Positions 5,706 to 6,907 of a DNA stretch of 6,907 nucleotides are shown piece by piece. The position numbers and the translations under genes were made by a program. The notes beneath the pieces are model-generated. The model worked only from the letters and a program-made list of their open reading frames with translations. It had not been told where the DNA came from and made no database searches. Origin of the DNA: Candidatus Acidiferrales bacterium (GTDB lineage Bacteria > Acidobacteriota > Terriglobia > Acidiferrales > UBA7541); the NCBI GenBank assembly GCA_030044295.1, contig JASHWB010000216.1, forward strand, positions 1-6,907, read 5' to 3'. Within the stretch, counting starts at the first letter, position 1, and each line of letters starts with the position of its first letter.

Positions 5706-6509
5706 ATGATTCGCCTTCCCGCGGTTGCCGGCCGCTTTTATCCCTCCGAACCTGAAATACTCGCGAAACAAGTTGCGGCTTTCGTTCCAGCGAGCGACAA
5801 AAAATTACGCGCGCACGGGTGCGTTGTGCCTCACGCGGGCTACATGTATTCGGGGCCGGTGGCGGGCGCGGTGTACGGTGCGATTGAGATCCCAAGAACG
5901 TGCGTTCTGCTGGGCCCCAGGCATTTCCCGCGCGGCGAGCCAATGACGATCCTGACGGAAGGAAGCTTTGCGACGCCTCTTGGCGAGGCACAGATCGATA
6001 CGGAACTGGCTTCCGCGCTCAAGCATGAATATCCACAGCTGCGGGAAGATCCGGTGGCGCACGAGCAGGAACATTCCCTGGAAGTGCAGATTCCCTTCTT
6101 GCAGTTTCTGGCGAAGAATTCGCGGTTCGTTCCCGTACTGCTGGCGACGGATCGGTACGGGGCAATCGAAGAACTAGGGCGCGCGGTCGCAAAGGTGATC
6201 GCCGCTGCAAATCAGCCGGTGCTGGCCATCGCGAGCACGGACATGAACCACTACGAAAATGATGCGATTACGCGGGTCAAAGACGGACGGGCGATTGAGC
6301 GGATTCTGGCGCTTGATCCGCACGGACTGTATGACACGGTGCGCGGCGAGGGGATCACCATGTGCGGGTATGCGGCGACGACAGCGCTGTTAGTGGCGAT
6401 GCAAGAGCTGGGCGCGACGGAAGCGCGGCTGGTGCGTTATGCGACGTCCGGAGACGTGAGCGGCGACCGCGAGCAGGTGGTCGGCTACGCAGGAATCGTG
6501 ATTCGCTAG
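5706..6509 (+). CDS. amrB: Memo-family protein (AmmeMemoRadiSam system protein B)
   Basis: Memo proteins have the fold of class III extradiol dioxygenases (LigB-like). Human MEMO1 binds metal through two His and one Cys; the bacterial biochemical role is unsettled. The 267-residue product starts with the family N-terminus MIRLPAVAGRFYPSEP and holds VVPHAGYMYSGPVAG (His43), VLLGPRHFPRG (His73), FATPLGEAQID, HEQEHSLEVQIPFLQF (His123), ASTDMNHYEND (Asp179, His182) and TMCGYAATTALLVA (Cys220). His43, His73 and Cys220 look equivalent to the metal-ligand set His49, His81 and Cys244 of human MEMO1. Length is normal and the frame is intact. The ATG at 5706 is preceded by no strong ribosome site, so coupling to the upstream gene is plausible. 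The usual partners, AMMECR1 and the radical-SAM enzyme, are not in the window; the gene ends its operon at a terminator. Confidence 0.92.
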   Translation: MIRLPAVAGRFYPSEPEILAKQVAAFVPASDKKLRAHGCVVPHAGYMYSGPVAGAVYGAIEIPRTCVLLGPRHFPRGEPMTILTEGSFATPLGEAQIDTELASALKHEYPQLREDPVAHEQEHSLEVQIPFLQFLAKNSRFVPVLLATDRYGAIEELGRAVAKVIAAANQPVLAIASTDMNHYENDAITRVKDGRAIERILALDPHGLYDTVRGEGITMCGYAATTALLVAMQELGATEARLVRYATSGDVSGDREQVVGYAGIVIR

Positions 6510-6533
6510 TTGCGCGCAGCTCCAGCGCACATC

Positions 6534-6561
6534 AAAAGCGCCGCTCCGGCGCATTCATTTT
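6534..6561. terminator. Bidirectional intrinsic terminator between convergent genes
   Basis: A perfect 6-bp GC stem (6538-6543 with 6547-6552, loop CTC) is flanked by AAAA on the left (6534-6537) and ATTCATTTT on the right (6553-6561). Read rightward it would end the Memo operon. Read leftward the stem is followed at once by TTTT, so it would also end the surface-protein gene whose stop is at 6566. The whole gap is only 56 nt, which fits one shared terminator. Confidence 0.65.
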
Positions 6562-6565
6562 CTCG

Positions 6566-6907
6566 CTATTTCACCGTCACCTGGAAATTCATGGTGTGCG
6601 AAATTCCGCCAGAGACAACGGTCATCGTGGCAGTGGTCGCGCCCGTTCCGCCACCGCCGTTGCCGCCGGACGAACTGCTGCTACCACCACCGCCGCATCC
6701 AGCCGCAACGCCGAGTCCGACAAATAAGAATGCGAGAGCGAGCCAGCGGAAGTTCTTGCGCCGCGAGAATGCCAATGCCAGGACAGCGCAGGCCAACGCG
6801 CACTCCAGTGGGATTTCGATACTCCGCTGGCCTCCATTCCAGAATCCACGCGGCCCAGGTGAAACGGCACCGGGTGTGCTGGAAGACTGGATTGAAACAG
6901 TTTCGGT
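6566..6907 (-). CDS. C-terminal end of a probable large surface protein (5' end outside window)
   Basis: The frame runs without a stop from the right edge to TAA-type termination at 6566, giving 113 visible residues. They hold a linker (TETVSIQSSSTPGAVSPGPR at the start), a hydrophobic helix at about 33-47 (PLECALACAVLALAF), a basic turn SRRKNFR, a second helix at about 55-70 (WLALAFLFVGLGVAAG), then Cys71 with a Gly/Ser/Asn-rich linker to about residue 89, and a last beta-strand-like segment (TMTVVSGGISHTMNFQVTVK). I associate this tail (helix, RR, helix, CGGG, threonine-rich strand) with long Ig-like or beta-repeat secreted proteins of Terriglobia. An alternative is a small lipoprotein starting at the TTG at 6796, since VAAGC resembles a lipobox; it is less likely because the frame stays open upstream. 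Product function cannot be judged from the tail. Confidence 0.65.
   Translation of the reverse strand, partial: TETVSIQSSSTPGAVSPGPRGFWNGGQRSIEIPLECALACAVLALAFSRRKNFRWLALAFLFVGLGVAAGCGGGGSSSSSGGNGGGGTGATTATMTVVSGGISHTMNFQVTVK

Noticed and set aside
5695..5709. Four-codon frame whose TGA overlaps the Memo ATG
   Set aside because: Such tiny frames are expected by chance; there is no supporting ribosome site.
1..6907. Selenocysteine (in-frame TGA) genes, prompted by the presence of selB
   Set aside because: All supported genes are full length and end at stops with normal family C-termini, so none needs UGA readthrough.
1..6907. CRISPR arrays, insertion sequences, attachment sites, tRNA or rRNA genes
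   Set aside because: I saw no regularly spaced repeats, transposase motifs, terminal inverted repeats or tRNA-like cloverleaf sequence.

Overview
The window looks like a chromosomal segment of a GC-rich bacterium, most likely an Acidobacteriota member of the Terriglobia type. The reasons are indirect: the protein cut by the right edge ends in the two-helix, Cys-Gly-rich, single-beta-strand tail I associate with large surface proteins of that group, and several small hypothetical proteins resemble families I know mainly from there. No mobile element, CRISPR array, rRNA or tRNA is visible. Gene density is high.

Layout. (1) 2-1212, plus strand: the C-terminal half of SelB, the selenocysteine elongation factor, then tatA, the pore subunit of twin-arginine export, with its own extended -10 promoter inside the last codons of selB. 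A strong hairpin terminator lies in the gap after tatA. (2) 1414-4729, minus strand: a compact four-gene operon read right to left. It holds a small two-helix membrane protein, the catalytic large subunit of methylmalonyl-CoA mutase (without a B12 domain), an AlkZ/YcaQ-related winged-helix protein, and the Maf nucleotide pyrophosphatase. The genes are 22 nt apart, 22 nt apart, and overlapped by 4 nt. (3) 4730-4940: a divergent promoter region with a candidate leaderless promoter to the left, and a candidate promoter to the right whose -10 box sits inside a perfect 7+7 palindrome. (4) 4941-6509, plus strand: a three-gene operon made of a 113-residue protein with a duplicated 20-residue motif, a small exported protein (14-nt overlap), and a Memo-family protein (AmmeMemoRadiSam protein B). 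(5) 6566-6907, minus strand: the C-terminal end of a probable large surface protein. A bidirectional terminator separates it from the Memo gene.

How it fits together. The left block links selenoprotein synthesis and Tat export, which meet in selenocysteine formate dehydrogenases, though no such enzyme is visible here. The mutase operon mixes propionate/branched-chain catabolism with nucleotide or DNA housekeeping. The least understood unit is the Memo operon: Memo appears without its usual AMMECR1 and radical-SAM partners and is instead tied to two uncharacterised small proteins. I see no convincing wholly new defence or mobile system.
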